Of a stretch of DNA of 64,000 nucleotides, positions 46,208-58,604 are shown piece after piece. Source of the stretch: Cadophora sp. MPI-SDFR-AT-0126. Lineage: Eukaryota; Ascomycota; Leotiomycetes; Helotiales; Ploettnerulaceae. The notes under the pieces were generated by a model. The model was not told the DNA's origin. It ran no database searches and saw nothing but the letters and a program-made list of their open reading frames with translations. The position numbers and the translations under genes are program-made. Position 1 is the stretch's first letter. Each line of letters starts with the position of its first letter. The stretch spans positions 2,852,001 through 2,916,000 of the forward strand of contig JAGMVK010000002.1 in the NCBI GenBank assembly GCA_020747065.1, given 5' to 3'.

Positions 46208-46411
46208 TCATAGGTATCCACCTGGTTTGTTTTCATAGTAGAGTCTACGACCACAAGGTGGGCAGTACATCCGGTGTGTCCATCTATTCTTGACGACTTT
46301 GACGCCAAAGCACTGATGGTACGGGTCGTTACGAGCGAAGTGGCAGTAGCTGAGACGTTTCATTATCTCGTGACTGCACTCCGTGTATTGAAATACCTCC
46401 CAGTCGCACAT
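46208..46411 (-). CDS. Small Cys-rich fungal protein, copy 2
   Basis: 67 codons from ATG at 46411. Shared with copy 1, one kilobase away on the same strand: MCDW..FQYTECSH.I, SYCHFAR, D.Y.QCFG and KV.KN.W. The C-terminus differs (MYCPPCGRRLYYENKPGGYL), with an extra CPPC pair. Conservation across two diverged copies argues that this is a real gene despite its length. No signal peptide or membrane segment. The conserved Cys and His spacing suggests a metal-binding or disulfide-bonded fold. I cannot name the family. Confidence 0.65.
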   Translation of the reverse strand: MCDWEVFQYTECSHEIMKRLSYCHFARNDPYHQCFGVKVVKNRWTHRMYCPPCGRRLYYENKPGGYL

Positions 46412-47029
46412 TTTTTCTTGAGCTTTACTTGATCTTCTGTAAGTAATTATTGAATGTTGATGGTGATGGTGATGGTGATATTGTGTTCTGGTGTTGTGTT
46501 ATTGGGTTTTTTGATTTGTTTGGTAAGGAAAGAAAAGCTCTTGGACGAGAAGATGGCTTCGGTTTTATAGTTGGGGAGCACCGAAGGCTGAATAAGAGAA
46601 ATCCAGTCTAGCACTTCGGATCAAATTTCGATTCAGAAGAATGAAAAGTTGGTAATAATCATCGTAAGACTGAATCACTATGAAATCTGTAGAGACTGCA
46701 TGTGAATACAGCCTGGAGGCAAAATCGATCCTGAAAATTACCGTTTCTTCTGGGAGTAATTATAACTCACAGATCTGAGATGACTCCCCAGTTCAGTTTC
46801 GCATACACATAACCACGTCATACGTGAGCTACGATTCCAGTTATCTTTGCATACTGGCCGCAAAGTCGAATATTTGATCACTTGCAAAAGATTCACGACG
46901 GAATTTTGTGCTGGTAGAGAAAACCCTAACATTTGTAAGTCATAAATCAATTGCAGAACTAGAAACAAGCAACCCATTCAAAGATAAACCACTTGCCAGT
47001 CCCGAAGCCAAACCCTCCAATTAATCACC
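46412..47029. other. Spacer with a short (TGATGG) microsatellite
   Basis: 618 bp upstream of copy 2 and downstream of the sulfite oxidase. A run of TGATGG units lies at about 46458-46479, in the presumed leader of copy 2. Nothing else recognised. Confidence 0.5.
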
Positions 47030-48793
47030 TCAATCATCCACATCCCTCGGATCATTCTCCTCCCAAAACTTCTTATACTCATCCCAACTCTGCGTCTCAA
47101 AATGCTCCGGACAAGTCAACGGCGCCAGCGGCGTCCCCGTCTGATCAAACTTCGCCAACCTATCCTTCGTGATCTGCCGGCTCTTATTCATACTATACAC
47201 ACTAATCCTATGCGCCGAGCTCGTAACGTGCAATCCCCAATTCCACGCCGCCCGCACCGTCAACGGCTGCGTGTTAAGCGAGTTGTCCCAGCAGCGACAC
47301 ACGATCTCGATCCATCCCTCGACGTCGCACGGCAGGTCGTACTCCCAGGTTCGCCAGGTCCATTTGTGTTTCTTGGACAGCTGGTCGTTGGGGACGGCGT
47401 ACCAGCTGAATCCTCCGTCGGCCGATAACTCGACGCGTTCGGGCCAGCGACCACCGCCCGAGTAGGCCCAGCCTTTGCATTTGATGCTGCCGTTGTGGAT
47501 GACGACCTGCTTGCTCCACGGCGACATGATGGCAGAACTGACCGGCATCTCCTGGATCTGGATCCCGTCGGTGGGACGCTGATTATGCTTGCCGATCTGC
47601 TGGTTGAAATACAGATATTCCTTGCTCTGTACGGGAGCCAGTGTAGGGTGCTCGATAGCTTTGATACGATACAGCCATTTGACACTCCTGGCCCCAATGT
47701 AGCCAAGCACTACGACACGCAGTGGATATCCGTGGATCTTGGGCAGCGGCTCCCCGTTCATCTCCCATGCGAGGATGACCTCGTTGGCTTTGACTTTCGA
47801 CCATGGAACACTGACGACATAATTCATAGCCTGATCGGCCTTGAAGTACGTCTCAGCACCGTACAACTCAAGATGTTTCCCACCACCAATCAGACCGCCG
47901 CAATCCTTGATGACCTTCTTCAAGCTGATACCCTTGTAATTCGCCGTCCCAATGGCGCCTTCCGCCCACGGAGCTTGAGGAACCTCATCTCCTTGACCGG
48001 CATACAAAGTGATCTGCTCGATACGACGCGTGCCAGAGCATTGGATCGTAACGAGCTTCTCCATCTGCGGGAAACGAGACTCGTCCATCAAGTCATCCAG
48101 CGTGTATTTCTTCGGATTGGCAACCAAGCCATCGAGATCCAAACTCCACTTCTCCTTCTCGATGATCGGAATTCCGCCATGGTTTCGAACGAAGTGGAGT
48201 GGGTTTGGCGTCACGGGTTTGGATGTCACGAGACGCTTGGGAGGCTCGCCGTTGTATGGGAATTGCAGGAGATGAAGCATGTCGGGATGTTTCTCCTTGA
48301 GGACAGTAGCCCAGGAGTCGTCTGAGACGGTCTTGAGTTCACCCCCAATGGCGGCGTGCCACGCTTTGTAGTCATCGCCGGGAAGAACAGGATTGGTGTC
48401 TGGGATGGGTCCCATTTGGTATTCGGGGTTTGGGGGGAAGGTTTGCGAGGTGAGGATTTTGTGGGCTTTGGCTTTCTTTTCGGGGTATTTCTCCCATTCG
48501 ACGTACCTGTCCATTCGTCAGTCAGCATCACATAAATAAATTTCAAAGTAAAGTCAAAGTGAGAAGGATACCCACCCCTTCCACCCCTCAAGCTCCCTCT
48601 TAAACAACTCATCTCGATTCCCCACTGCATCAATAGCAGCTTGATCTTGCGTCAACTCTCCCCATACCACAGGCGGAATCTTGACAGTCTCCGTCTCAGT
48701 CTGATCCAAGAAAGGTAGTTTAGCTGCATTAATACCCTGCTCGATCTTCCACTCGTCAGGACGATTGGTCGATTTGCTTGGTACAGGAGCCAT
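47030..48793 (-). CDS. Sulfite oxidase-type molybdenum enzyme without a haem domain
   Basis: Exons (minus strand) 48793-48576 and 48506-47030 give 564 residues. After an ~80-residue N-terminal region comes the molybdopterin-binding domain (about 160-360): FVRNHGGIPII, a VTIQCSGTRR block carrying the Mo-ligating Cys, GAIGTANYKGISLKKV, ILAWEMNGEPLPKIHGYPLR and GARSVKWLYRI. The dimerisation domain follows (about 390-520): IKCKGWAYSGGGRWPERVEL, WEYDLPCDVEGWIEIVCRCW and QPLTVRAAWNWGL. There is no cytochrome b5 segment, so it resembles plant-type, haem-less sulfite oxidases rather than animal sulfite oxidase or nitrate reductase. The family oxidises sulfite to sulfate. The extreme C-terminus (VDD) is not a PTS1 peroxisomal signal. 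The intron (69 nt) uses donor GTGGGT and joins GWKG to YVEWEKYPEKK. Confidence 0.92.
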
Positions 48794-51700
48794 TCTGTTT
48801 TAATATCGAGTGACAATACTCCTTTTCTTTCCGTTTCACCAAAAGGGTGAACAAATATGAGAAGATGGAGGGGGGATCAGAGCCTCAGGACGGGAGGGGA
48901 AGGTACTCCTTATCTTATAACTAACCTAGGATCCTTACTTCCCCTCCCCTCTCAATACCTCAAACAAGGCGGAGACCCAACAGCAAGCACCCATGCATAG
49001 CTACGACGAAGCCGTCATGCTATTTGGTGACTAACGCCTCAAATGCAGTGTAAGCTTGTGAAAGGTACAGGGATCGGCACATCTCTTCCTGACTGGTAAG
49101 CTAGTACTACCGCTTTGAAGCTACGGGGCCGAAGATACAGATGACAGTTGGCATGTGGAAGGAATGTAGTTTTTCCTAATTGAGTAGCTTCGTATGGGTC
49201 GATGTGTTTGTTGGGATAGACTTTCCCCCCTCACCGTACCTGCTGCTGATCAGGAACTTACTCTTGTCAGTTATCTGGTTCTATATCATTCAATCCAAAT
49301 CTCAGTTCAAGATGTCGTACCGCGTTATTTTATCCATGATTTCATGTCCCAAAATGACGAAATGAGGGGCAGTTTTTGATGACATAACCGGCAGTTCCGG
49401 CTTGATTATGCAGGACGACGTCGATGCATGGTTCCACAAACCACGATCTCCAACCTCTCATATCTCTTCCCACAATCCTGACTTCGTCCCGCGTCAGCAA
49501 GAGTCGGCCCCGAAGCTTCTTTCTGGTAAGTCCTGTAGCTCAAACCGGGATGAGGTTGAATCGGCTCGGTTAGCAGTTTTGGAGCTTGGACCTGGACCTC
49601 AGCTCGGATTTGATCCTTGATGCACGATTGGATATCGGGAAACTTAATTCGAGGTCGAGCAGTAAAGATAAGTTTGTTTTATTGTCTGGGCTGAACTTAA
49701 TTGTTGCCGGGGATTTCTCCGTGAGGTAAGGTTGAGATGATGGTAAGAGAGAGGAGCACTGAACCCCGCACTAGTGTAATCAGCGAACCCCGCTTCACTT
49801 CACTTCAGCTTTTCCCCTCCAGCTGCTTTTTGCTCTGACATTGTGTACATTCATGAGTAGTATTCAATTGGATTTGTAGAACCATGAGATCGTAGACGAC
49901 AATTCTCATTGAATGGGCTGGATGTCTAGGTAGGAAGTATGTCCTCAGAGCCGGGTACGAACCCAACCATCCAGGTCTGATCGACATCTTGTACAACTCA
50001 CAAATCAAACCCTATCAAGTTCCTTCGCACGTATACAAGCACAAATAAGGTGAACATTCCAAATATGCAGATATGATACCCAATCGAACTCCTCAGAGCA
50101 ATAGATAAACTTTAAGAGGATCCAGCATCTCAGTCTAACTCTCGCTCTGATATCCCTCGTCGACCGCCGGGAAACGCCTCCCTGCCTATCCTGAAGTAAT
50201 ATCATTGGTTTATGAAATGCGAAGCGGGAGGGGTAACAAGTAAACTGTTATAAGAATCAAGCCGTGAGATTAAAACGGTTGGATACTCAAGGACCCAATA
50301 CAGTGCAGCACCTACCAAGCGAGTAGCCAATTGAAATGGAGACCGCCTCGTGGAGATCTCAATGTTGAAAAGCAACATGAAGGAAAGAGAAGATACCATC
50401 TTGTTCTACATAGAGACATCATATAGAAAGGCTTTTCATGGCCCTTGCCTTGCTCGAAACCAGGAACCATAAGTTCTAAGTTCACGAAGCGAAGCGAATC
50501 TTCCCCCTTTCTACCTTCGGGCCCGAAGCGAGAAAGAAACAAGCTGTCGCTCGCCTAACAATGGCCTCCCCACATCACGATATTCATCAAGAAACGCATC
50601 TCCGTCCATTTGCAAAGCAGGGTTTGTTCTGCCGCAAACCCAGATCCATACCCATATCCATACCCATACCCCCCACTCTCAATTCCAACCAGAGCATCTC
50701 AGACCTGACGTGCACGGACGGATCCAGAGCAGCCAAATTCGTCTCCAGTGAAGTGATATTCCGAGCTCTACGACGCTGACTTCAATTTAAATCACTTTAA
50801 AAGTACATAAACAAGAACGGTCATTGTAATAAAGATAGCACTTAAGTTTCAATTGATTCGATGTACAGCTTGCTATGGCAATAGTCAGTTTGTTGTTTCC
50901 CCCCGCAGCTTGCTTTACAGGGGACGAATTTCGCAAACCTCAGATCGATTCTCTCTCACTCTCTCACATCCACAACAGAAAATCAATCATTCATTGATCA
51001 ATACCATTCGACGATAAGGTGATTGATATCATATCAACAGTACCTTTTTTCTACCTTTCCTTGGTTGTCTTCCTTCCTTTTCTTCCTTCCAACACCATAT
51101 GCTCATCACTCAGTCTCGAACTCAGACTTCACATACCACACAAAGCCACACCCACACCCACACTGACTACTACTATTAATACTGCCCCTGAAACTCAACT
51201 ACTCAACCGATTCCCTCATCCACATCTGAAGTCCCAAAGTCCTATATCTCGACGCAATATCGAAATCAAGACCAATATACCAGTCTCAGCTCACTTGTCA
51301 CTTCTCAACTCTCGGAGCTAGCTGCTAGTTTCTATCTCCTGTGTAATCCTAACCTCCATTCATATCAGAAGTAAAGCAAAGAAAAACAAATCGTCAACAA
51401 ACACAGAGGAAAAACGAGAAACTGAATTCAGTAGACGAATCAATATATAGACAAAAAGGTAAATATACATACATGTACAAACATATACATTATCATTCCA
51501 ACTACCACTCCGATACTCGGACACCAGCCGGACAAAACTATATACTCCTCTTACTCTTTCTTCATCACTATCTCTCCCTCCACCTACTTAACCGCTCATT
51601 CATAGATACATACATCGACCTTCACATGGCGCTGAGCGAACTCCACTATCTCTTCCTTCTTTTTCTTCTCTGGCTGTAGAAGATGCCGCATCAAAATCGC

Positions 51701-51835
51701 GTTTCGCTGATTTACAGCTGATATATACCGCCCTCAGGTAGCGCGTCCATCTCGAGTCCATTCGCTCGCTCGTTGTTCGCTCGCTTTATACATGATCCCA
51801 AATTACTTCTTCTTCTCTTCCAGCTCCGTCACCAT
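48794..51835. other. Long spacer (3 kb)
   Basis: Between the sulfite oxidase start and the TBC gene stop (both minus-strand genes). Only short frames; the region 50940-51600 is AC/CT-rich and low in complexity. No recognisable gene, RNA or transposon. Confidence 0.5.
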
Positions 51836-54031
51836 TCAAGCCTTGCCCGCCCCCCTGACAGCACCCATCCAATCATCCTCCACCAGTCCAGCCAATCCCT
51901 TCTCCACAACCGCACAAACCTCGCCTTCCGTCTCCACACCAAAGAGTTTCCCCTCCAGTTCGACCATATACGCGACAGCAGCACGTACTAACACGGCGTC
52001 GCCCTCAAAGACCATGACATCCCAGAGACGCGTGGCATTATCGAGACTTAGGTTCTCTGTGAAGAGGGACGTGAACATATTGGCGAGGTATGAGGACGGT
52101 TGGATTTGTAAGGCGGAGAGATGTTTGGCTAATCGAGGGGATTTGAGTTTGAGGGTTGAGGTGAAGAGGGCGTAGGTGCGGGAGACGGCGCCGGAGTCCG
52201 AGGTGTGGAAAGAGAGGGGAAGAGGTCGGTTGAGGAGGTTGGAGAGAGCGGCGAAGGAAGCTGATGGGGTTGGAAGGTTGAGTAGGAGGAGGGCTGCTAT
52301 TGACTTTGTGGGGGATTAGCGAATGTTTTGTTTGGCCAGGAGAGGAGAGCTTACACTTGTGCCCGGGACATATCCAACATCGCTTCTATACATAGCATAT
52401 GCCTTTAACACATCCAACAGGGCACCATGAAGTGGACCATCCGGCTGGAAGATCCTCAGCTCAGTGTAAGTGGTCGATACATCCTTCTCGATCCTATCCA
52501 ACCAAGCCTTCTTCTTCTCTTCATCAGGACTCAATTGTGAACCTCTCTTGATTGTCTTCTCCAAAGCCTGTGCTCTTCGAAGAGCAGCAGTATATGAGGA
52601 ATCCGACAGACCGAGTTGGTTCCCAATGGCCTTTTCCCACACGATGCCTCGACTTCTGGGAGCTATTCCGCGCCACCAGAGTTCTCTTGTCCGTTTTTGT
52701 GCAGTGACCACATCCCAGTTTGGCAGAACGTGTTCCTCCCATATCCTCAGGAGAGAATTCGCAGTATCATCTCGACAAGTGGTTTTCGCCTTGTTCTGAG
52801 CCTCTCTCTTCCGTTCTGCTTCCAGAGCAGACGCCATCATCTTCTGGTATTCCTTGAGATGGCGTTTCTCTTCTGCCGGATTCTTTGGTGGGAGCCATGA
52901 TGGTCGCGTCCGGGACAGTACAGCCTCTTTCTCTTTCGAGATTGGCAGAGGATCAATCATGATGTCTGTCCGTCGCAGAGGTGGTAATTCTGCAATGGCA
53001 GACTTCACCCTCTGCTTCTCGAACGGTCTGCTCTTTGTGTTGAAACTCCGCCGTTGCATAGAATCGTTCTCCACATCTTCAGCATGTGCTTCCAGAGCCT
53101 CCGTCAGAGCTTTGGCTTCCGGACTCAATTCCGACAAGGCAGCAGTCCAGCTCTTGGCTCTGCCTTTTGGGTTGAATTCATGATTAAAGGGCATCTGCCC
53201 CATGGTCACCGTCCGATGCATGTTCGTCCTTGGTGAACGCAATTCCCCTTGCTCGGCAGGTATTGGTGACGTCCCATTCCCCACACTCCTCACTCTTTCC
53301 TTCGGCGGCCTCTCCGGACTCGTTGCCGCTGAAGTAGACGTACTCTTTGTCCGCTCTTTCAATGGCCGCGGCGAGATCGGCACGTTTTCCAGAAAGCACT
53401 CATCGGGGACATCGTCCCCATCGTCCTCATCACACTCCAATTCCAACTGCTGGGCCGTCTTCCTCTCCCTATTAGACTGCCAGCTACCTCTCCTCGTCTT
53501 GAGAGCATTAACTGAGAGATTATAGCTAGCATTGCGCATTACATTCGGGCTCGAACTTCGATTTCGTTTCATCAATGGCAGAGACGGTGCACTGGGACTC
53601 GACAGTCCCCTCCGCATGCCATTCTGTACAGGTTGTAGACCCAATCCATCCGTCACGCTCCGAACCTGTCCCCGCAGGCTGGGGTATGACGGTCTACCTT
53701 TCCCCGCTGTCAATTCTCGCTGCACTCGATTGCCATTCGTAGCAGACATTGGGACTCGTTTCCTCGACTTCGCTGTGTTCCGCAGATCGTTTGTGAACGA
53801 GGCATCGTATGGATTACTGCTAGTCTTGACCTCGAAAGTCCCAATCTCTGCCTCCGTCCTCGACTCGTCGTCGAGTCCGATGTCTTCGAAATTGCCCACG
53901 TCGGAGAGGATGCTGTTGTCGGACTGGTATGAGGAGTGAAAGGAGGAGGATTTCGAGGACTTGGACCCTGTCAGGTCCGGAGGTGAGCCTGGCATGGGCG
54001 AGGGGAGGCCTGCATGGTCGGTGAAGGTCAT
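51836..54031 (-). CDS. TBC (Rab-GAP-like) domain protein with altered catalytic fingers
   Basis: Exons (minus strand) 54031-52355 and 52303-51836 give 714 residues. Residues 1-400 are Ser/Pro/Arg-rich and probably disordered, with many likely phosphosites. A Glu/Lys/Arg-rich coiled-coil-like stretch precedes the TBC domain (about 440-700): RELWWRGIAPRSRGIVWEKA, then LDRIEKDVSTTYTEL and SDVGYVPGTSSIAALLLLNL, completed by exon 2 (LFTENLSLDNATRLWDVMVF). TBC proteins normally stimulate GTP hydrolysis by Rab GTPases using Arg in I-x-x-D-x-x-R and Gln in Y-x-Q. Here those positions read Thr (IEKDVST) and Pro (YVP), so classical GAP activity is doubtful; Rab binding without catalysis is possible. 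The 51-nt intron falls right after YVPGTS. Confidence 0.88.
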
Positions 54032-56298
54032 CGCATCTTCGTAGAGCGTTGTAGGGGGAATTATGAGGGCTCTTTGTAAGGTAGCTATCTTGGCGGTTGG
54101 TGATCTGTCGGTCTGATCAATTGTGTTGTCTCGTCTGGTCTCTCTCTGTCTCTCCTCTTGTGTCCGCCCAGGCTGTCGGTGTAGAAAGTTCGGATTGCTG
54201 TTTCAACTGGTGATGAGACGACCCCTGATGTGTTGACGGGATGGTGGGAAGTCGTCGCGAAAGCCGCGCGGGATACGGAACAAGCGGTCGAAGGCTGTGT
54301 CGAGAGAAGAGGTGGAGAAGAGGATATAATTATAATGACCGTAAAGGATAGATGGTGGTTGAATTGGACGTTGTTGATTACTGCTATTAGTCGATTAAAT
54401 CGAATCCGGTGCTGCAGAAGCCGTGGAAGGGATGTGATGTCGTCGAATCGAATAAAATTATGGGTAGGAGAGTAGAGTAGAATCGTGTCAACGAGAGACG
54501 AGGGTGGGATTGAAGTCAAGTAAGGTAAAGAAGGGAGGTAGTGAAGTGAGTGAGAAAACAGGAAAGAGTTCGGAAGAGGAGGAGGATTCTTGCGTGGATG
54601 TCCGGTGATTAAGGTTATGATGCTGCTGATGAACAAGCAACCCAAGCAACCCAACCCGACCGTTCCTTTCTTCACTCTAATTCTCTTTCCTGCTCGCTCT
54701 GCCTGGTCTGGTCTGGTCTGGTCTGGTCTGCCTTCCCTGCTGGGATATTGGCTCTGGGCCCGGCGGTGTTGGTGCTGCCCCTGAATGTATTTCGAAGTTC
54801 TTCCTGCGCTAAGATTGCACAATCAAGATTAAAACCGGGGGTTCCACCTGTGGATTGGCTGTTGATAGGTCGGATAAAGTGCGGCACGGAGAACGCTCAA
54901 CGAATGGCCGTGCTGTCTTTGAGTGTTTACCCTTCAGGTCGATGGCTTTTCAATTTCGGGGTGTAGGTGAGATGATGATGCTGATGCTGATGATGGTGGT
55001 GTGGAGGTGGTGTATATGTCTGATGGATAGGGGTATGGCATGGTACTAAGTATATGTGGGTGAGTGAAAGATGGCAGAGGATAGTAGTGACGGGAATGAT
55101 GGAGTGATGTAAGGTTATGAGGTTATGTGAGGGGATGCCCAGCTATGCAAGGTTGATCAATTGACATGTACTTGGACTAGAAGGGAGGGAGGAAAACTGG
55201 ATTGCTCGCTTTCTCCATCGAATCGCAAAATCTCGAAGGCAGGGCATGCAGGCCAGACTCAGAAGATACAGCCCGAGTTTAAGGTCAAGCTCCGGCCTTA
55301 CGAAGATACTTTCCAGATCGACAAGACGCTGCTCTGGCCAGCGCATAAAATGCTCTCGCGTCATGTCTCTAGGATACGGTTCATAGGCCAATTAATACTT
55401 CTCCCCTCCCCTCCCAACAATCCAGTCATCCAAGCCTTCCATTATCAAGCTTGTTAAGCTTGCTGCTGGCCTTCTCGGTAGCTGGCAGTTGGTGCATGTC
55501 CATTTCTTGTTTTTCACTCCCCACGCAAACAAGCTTATCTATCGCATTCTCTCATATGGAAGTCTAAAGGACAGGCTTTTTAGTTCAACCTCCTTCCGCC
55601 ATCAACGCTCACCGTTGGTTCAACCGTCAGCCCGTCCTGCACGCGAATGCAAGTCAATGATGCGTGGCTGGAAATGGTGCCGTATGGTGGCTGATCCGCC
55701 ATTCATTGATTGATCGGTTCGACTCGAAGATGACGGGGTGTCTGAGGTGGCTGGTAGCGGGGCTGGTGTGTGGGTGGGGAGAGTTCACGTTTGGAGTCGG
55801 AATGTTCGGATAGGCTATTCCTTTAATTTTCTTAAGACTTAGGGAAAGAAGATTGTTAACGTTGAAAAGAAGCATACTTGTGCGTCAAGATCAATATCGA
55901 TTGGACTTTGGGGGTTGCGAAGGCGGAGCGCGAAAAAGTTCATTAGTTATCACGTGATTCAACGCAAACCGCGATTTCTGGGCGAATCGAGTCTCAATTT
56001 GGAGAGACTGTAAAATGCTGTCTGTTTTCTGTAGACCAGAAGTACTGGATAGTAAAATCCATGTACGGAATCGGCAGACATTTGGGATTTAAGGTTATTT
56101 CTAGGTGATATGGGATCTACACAACTATCTCCTAGACTCCCGAATTTTGATACGGATGCGGGCTAACCCGGATATGACCCGACGACGACATCCCAACTTT
56201 GATCAAAGGTCCCGCTCTAGAAAACGGTGTGAATATGCAACATCGTTTCCAGACTTGTTGCCTAATTATTTGAGAGATGGTTCGAACGGTGAAAAATC
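54032..56298. other. Divergent promoter region with simple repeats (2.3 kb)
   Basis: Between the TBC start (minus) and the second Zn2Cys6 start (plus). Holds a pentanucleotide repeat (listed separately) and a GAT/GCT trinucleotide-like run at about 54969-55000. No coding sequence recognised. Confidence 0.5.
54703..54730 (+). repeat. Pentanucleotide microsatellite (CTGGT)n
   Basis: Five and a half perfect CTGGT units. It lies about 670 bp upstream of the TBC gene and is potentially length-variable between strains. Confidence 0.9.
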
Positions 56299-58604
56299 AT
56301 GTCATCAGAACGTCCAACAAAACGGATCCGGCAAGCTTGTGAACCGTGTCGGTAAGCACATCCGCGTCGTTCCGTGTTACAGGAGAACGAGCAGGAGCTG
56401 ACCGCGACAGGCGCAAGAAGTCACGATGTCCGGGCGAGAAGCCTATCTGCTCGCATTGCGCTCGACTCCAGCAGAACTGCTACTATGCTGATGAGCGTCC
56501 AGAGCATGAGCGGACGAGCATTACACCCTCTCCGCAGGTTGCTGGAATCCGGCCTGTGAGTTCATCGGCGGGGGATAGGAGAGTCGTGCGTATTCCTCTT
56601 CGATCTGGTACAATCAATTGTTCACGTGTGAATATAGGAAGACCGGTTGAAGTTCTTGGAGAATCAGCTCTCTGAAGTTCTTGCGAATCAAGCTTCCATG
56701 AGTAGGAGTACTTCCGTTCAAGTGTCAGATACTCCAAGGACGGCGGCTCATCGTCCGCACCCAAGTCGAAGACTATCCGATCCGTACGTATTGAGACTTC
56801 TATGGGGATAAGAACCTAAGGCTTTGCAGAATCCTTCCTGCATGGGATATCATTCTTGGTGCGGCTGAAACCTACCTTGAGTATTGCGACTGCCAGCCAC
56901 TCCCTCTCTTTCAGCGTTCGAGCTTCATCCGAACATTGAAGAACCGAACTCCAGAAGTTTTACTTTCAATCCTTGCTATTGCGTTGAGATTTAGCCAGGA
57001 CCAACAGTCTCGGAGCAATCATGTGAGGCTAATCAGTGGATATGTCGAAGCTGCGAGGACCATAATCTCGAAGAAAGTGTTCGACGGAACGGTAGAATTG
57101 TCAACGATTCAAGCTTTGTGCCTCTTGACAATAGTCGACTTTACAGGTACGACTTTCCATTATTCAATCTTCATATCTGACTTGAGAAGATGGACACACA
57201 AGGCGAGCCAGCATCCATTGTAGCTTGGCCATGAGTCTAGCCCACAACGCTGGCCTGACATCAGAATCTAGCATGATCTTGCCGGATCAAGAGAAGGAAG
57301 AGCGACGACGATGTTTCTGGAGCTTGTTTCTCGTGAAGCGACTCCACGGTGCCGATTTCATGATCCTCGATTTTTCTGCAGAGGACAACTTCCCATGGTA
57401 CCCGGAGACGACAGGGGCACCACTTTCCCCAAGCCAAGAATCAAGTCCTACTCGGACGGATGAGCAAGGGCCGGATAAGGGGATTGTAGCTTACGCGATT
57501 CAATTGAGTGAGGTCTGGTTTAAAATCACTCGATATGCACGTCGACGAGGCAAGCCCAGCAGCTTACCACCTTGGTCGTCGCAGTCTGAGTATGCTCTCA
57601 TATTAGCCCATCAAATGGACTTCGAGACGCGGATGCCTTATATCCATAGATTCGAACCTGCAAAGTTCTCGCAGAAATCCGTGGAACATTTGAACTCGAA
57701 TCGGGATTACTGGGGACCTTGGCTTTTCATCCAGTTCCTTTATCATACCAATTTATGCCTACTGAATCATCCTTTATTATTGTCCCTGCGACTACGGAAT
57801 TTCAAATGTGTTATTCCAGAGATCTTTTTGCAGCATACTTCGGACCTTATCTCGTCGCACGCGACCTGGATTATCAACTTCATCGATATGCTGGAGGCCA
57901 AACCATTCAAAGTCACGGATCCGTTTCTTGGACATTGCGTCGCTATCATAGCCACCATTTATCTCCAGGAGAGCTTTGTGGATGATCCAGGAACAAGAAG
58001 GGAGAAGCAGGATAACTTCGACAAATGCTTGAAGTTCATCCGTGGCTTTGGCGAACAGTGGCCTCATCTCGGCCGAATTGTGAGATCCCCAGATCTGTAT
58101 CGAGGATTCAATTGACACATACAGGCAAACAAATTACAACGCCTGGCCGAAACAGTATCGTCAACATACGTAGCCAGTGAAGAGCCCACCCGACAGAATC
58201 GAAAGTTGTTGATTGACCTTGGCCAATTCTTCGAAGTCCTCGAATACTCATCTTCAAGTGAAGTCCACGGCTCCGCACACCAGCTCTTCGGCCCTTCACT
58301 ACACACCAGTTTCGGTGGCTCCAGAACAGAAATGGCGCAGACATCTGTCCTTCCCCAACCTACTCGCGTCGAGCGGCAAGAATTCGGGAACTTGACGCCG
58401 AATATGACGCATGTGACTGATCCTCTTGACGGCTCAACGATGATTGCGGCTGGGTCTGGTGCGATGCCGATGGCTGCTGCTGCAGTGCCGTTGACGTACT
58501 CGGATGATGAGTTGGCCGTGTTGGCGGAGAGCTTCTTTCATCAGAGGAATGATTTTGATGGAAATGCGAATTGGTGGAATAGTATGAGCATGGATGCGAC
58601 CTGA
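56299..58604 (+). CDS. Zn2Cys6 transcription factor
   Basis: Six exons: 56299-56351, 56411-56555, 56638-56783, 56830-57146, 57187-58079 and 58125-58604; 677 residues. The Zn2Cys6 cluster starts at residue 14: CEPCRRKKSRC, then PGEKPICSHC and ARLQQNC, spacing C-x2-C-x6-C-x6-C-x2-C-x6-C. The first intron splits it at the usual place, after the second Cys. A short coiled coil (EDRLKFLENQLSEVL) follows, then the fungal-specific regulator domain (ILPAWDIILGAAETYLEY, LLSILAIALRFSQ, CLLTIVDFTEDGHTRRA, SLAMSLAHNAGL, EERRRCFWSLFL). The C-terminus is Ala/Met-rich with an acidic stretch, a possible activation segment. The intron at 57147-57186 is only 40 nt but is needed to give DGHTRRA. Targets are unknown. 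The LPMO gene lies 0.9 kb downstream on the same strand, but a regulatory link is only a guess. Confidence 0.9.

Noticed and set aside
47495..48325. 276-codon plus-strand frame inside the sulfite oxidase gene
   Set aside because: Antisense shadow of a well-conserved coding exon; no domain of its own.
54085..54822. 245-codon minus-strand frame upstream of the TBC gene
   Set aside because: Low-complexity, includes the CTGGT microsatellite, and contains no recognisable domain; more likely 5' leader or promoter.
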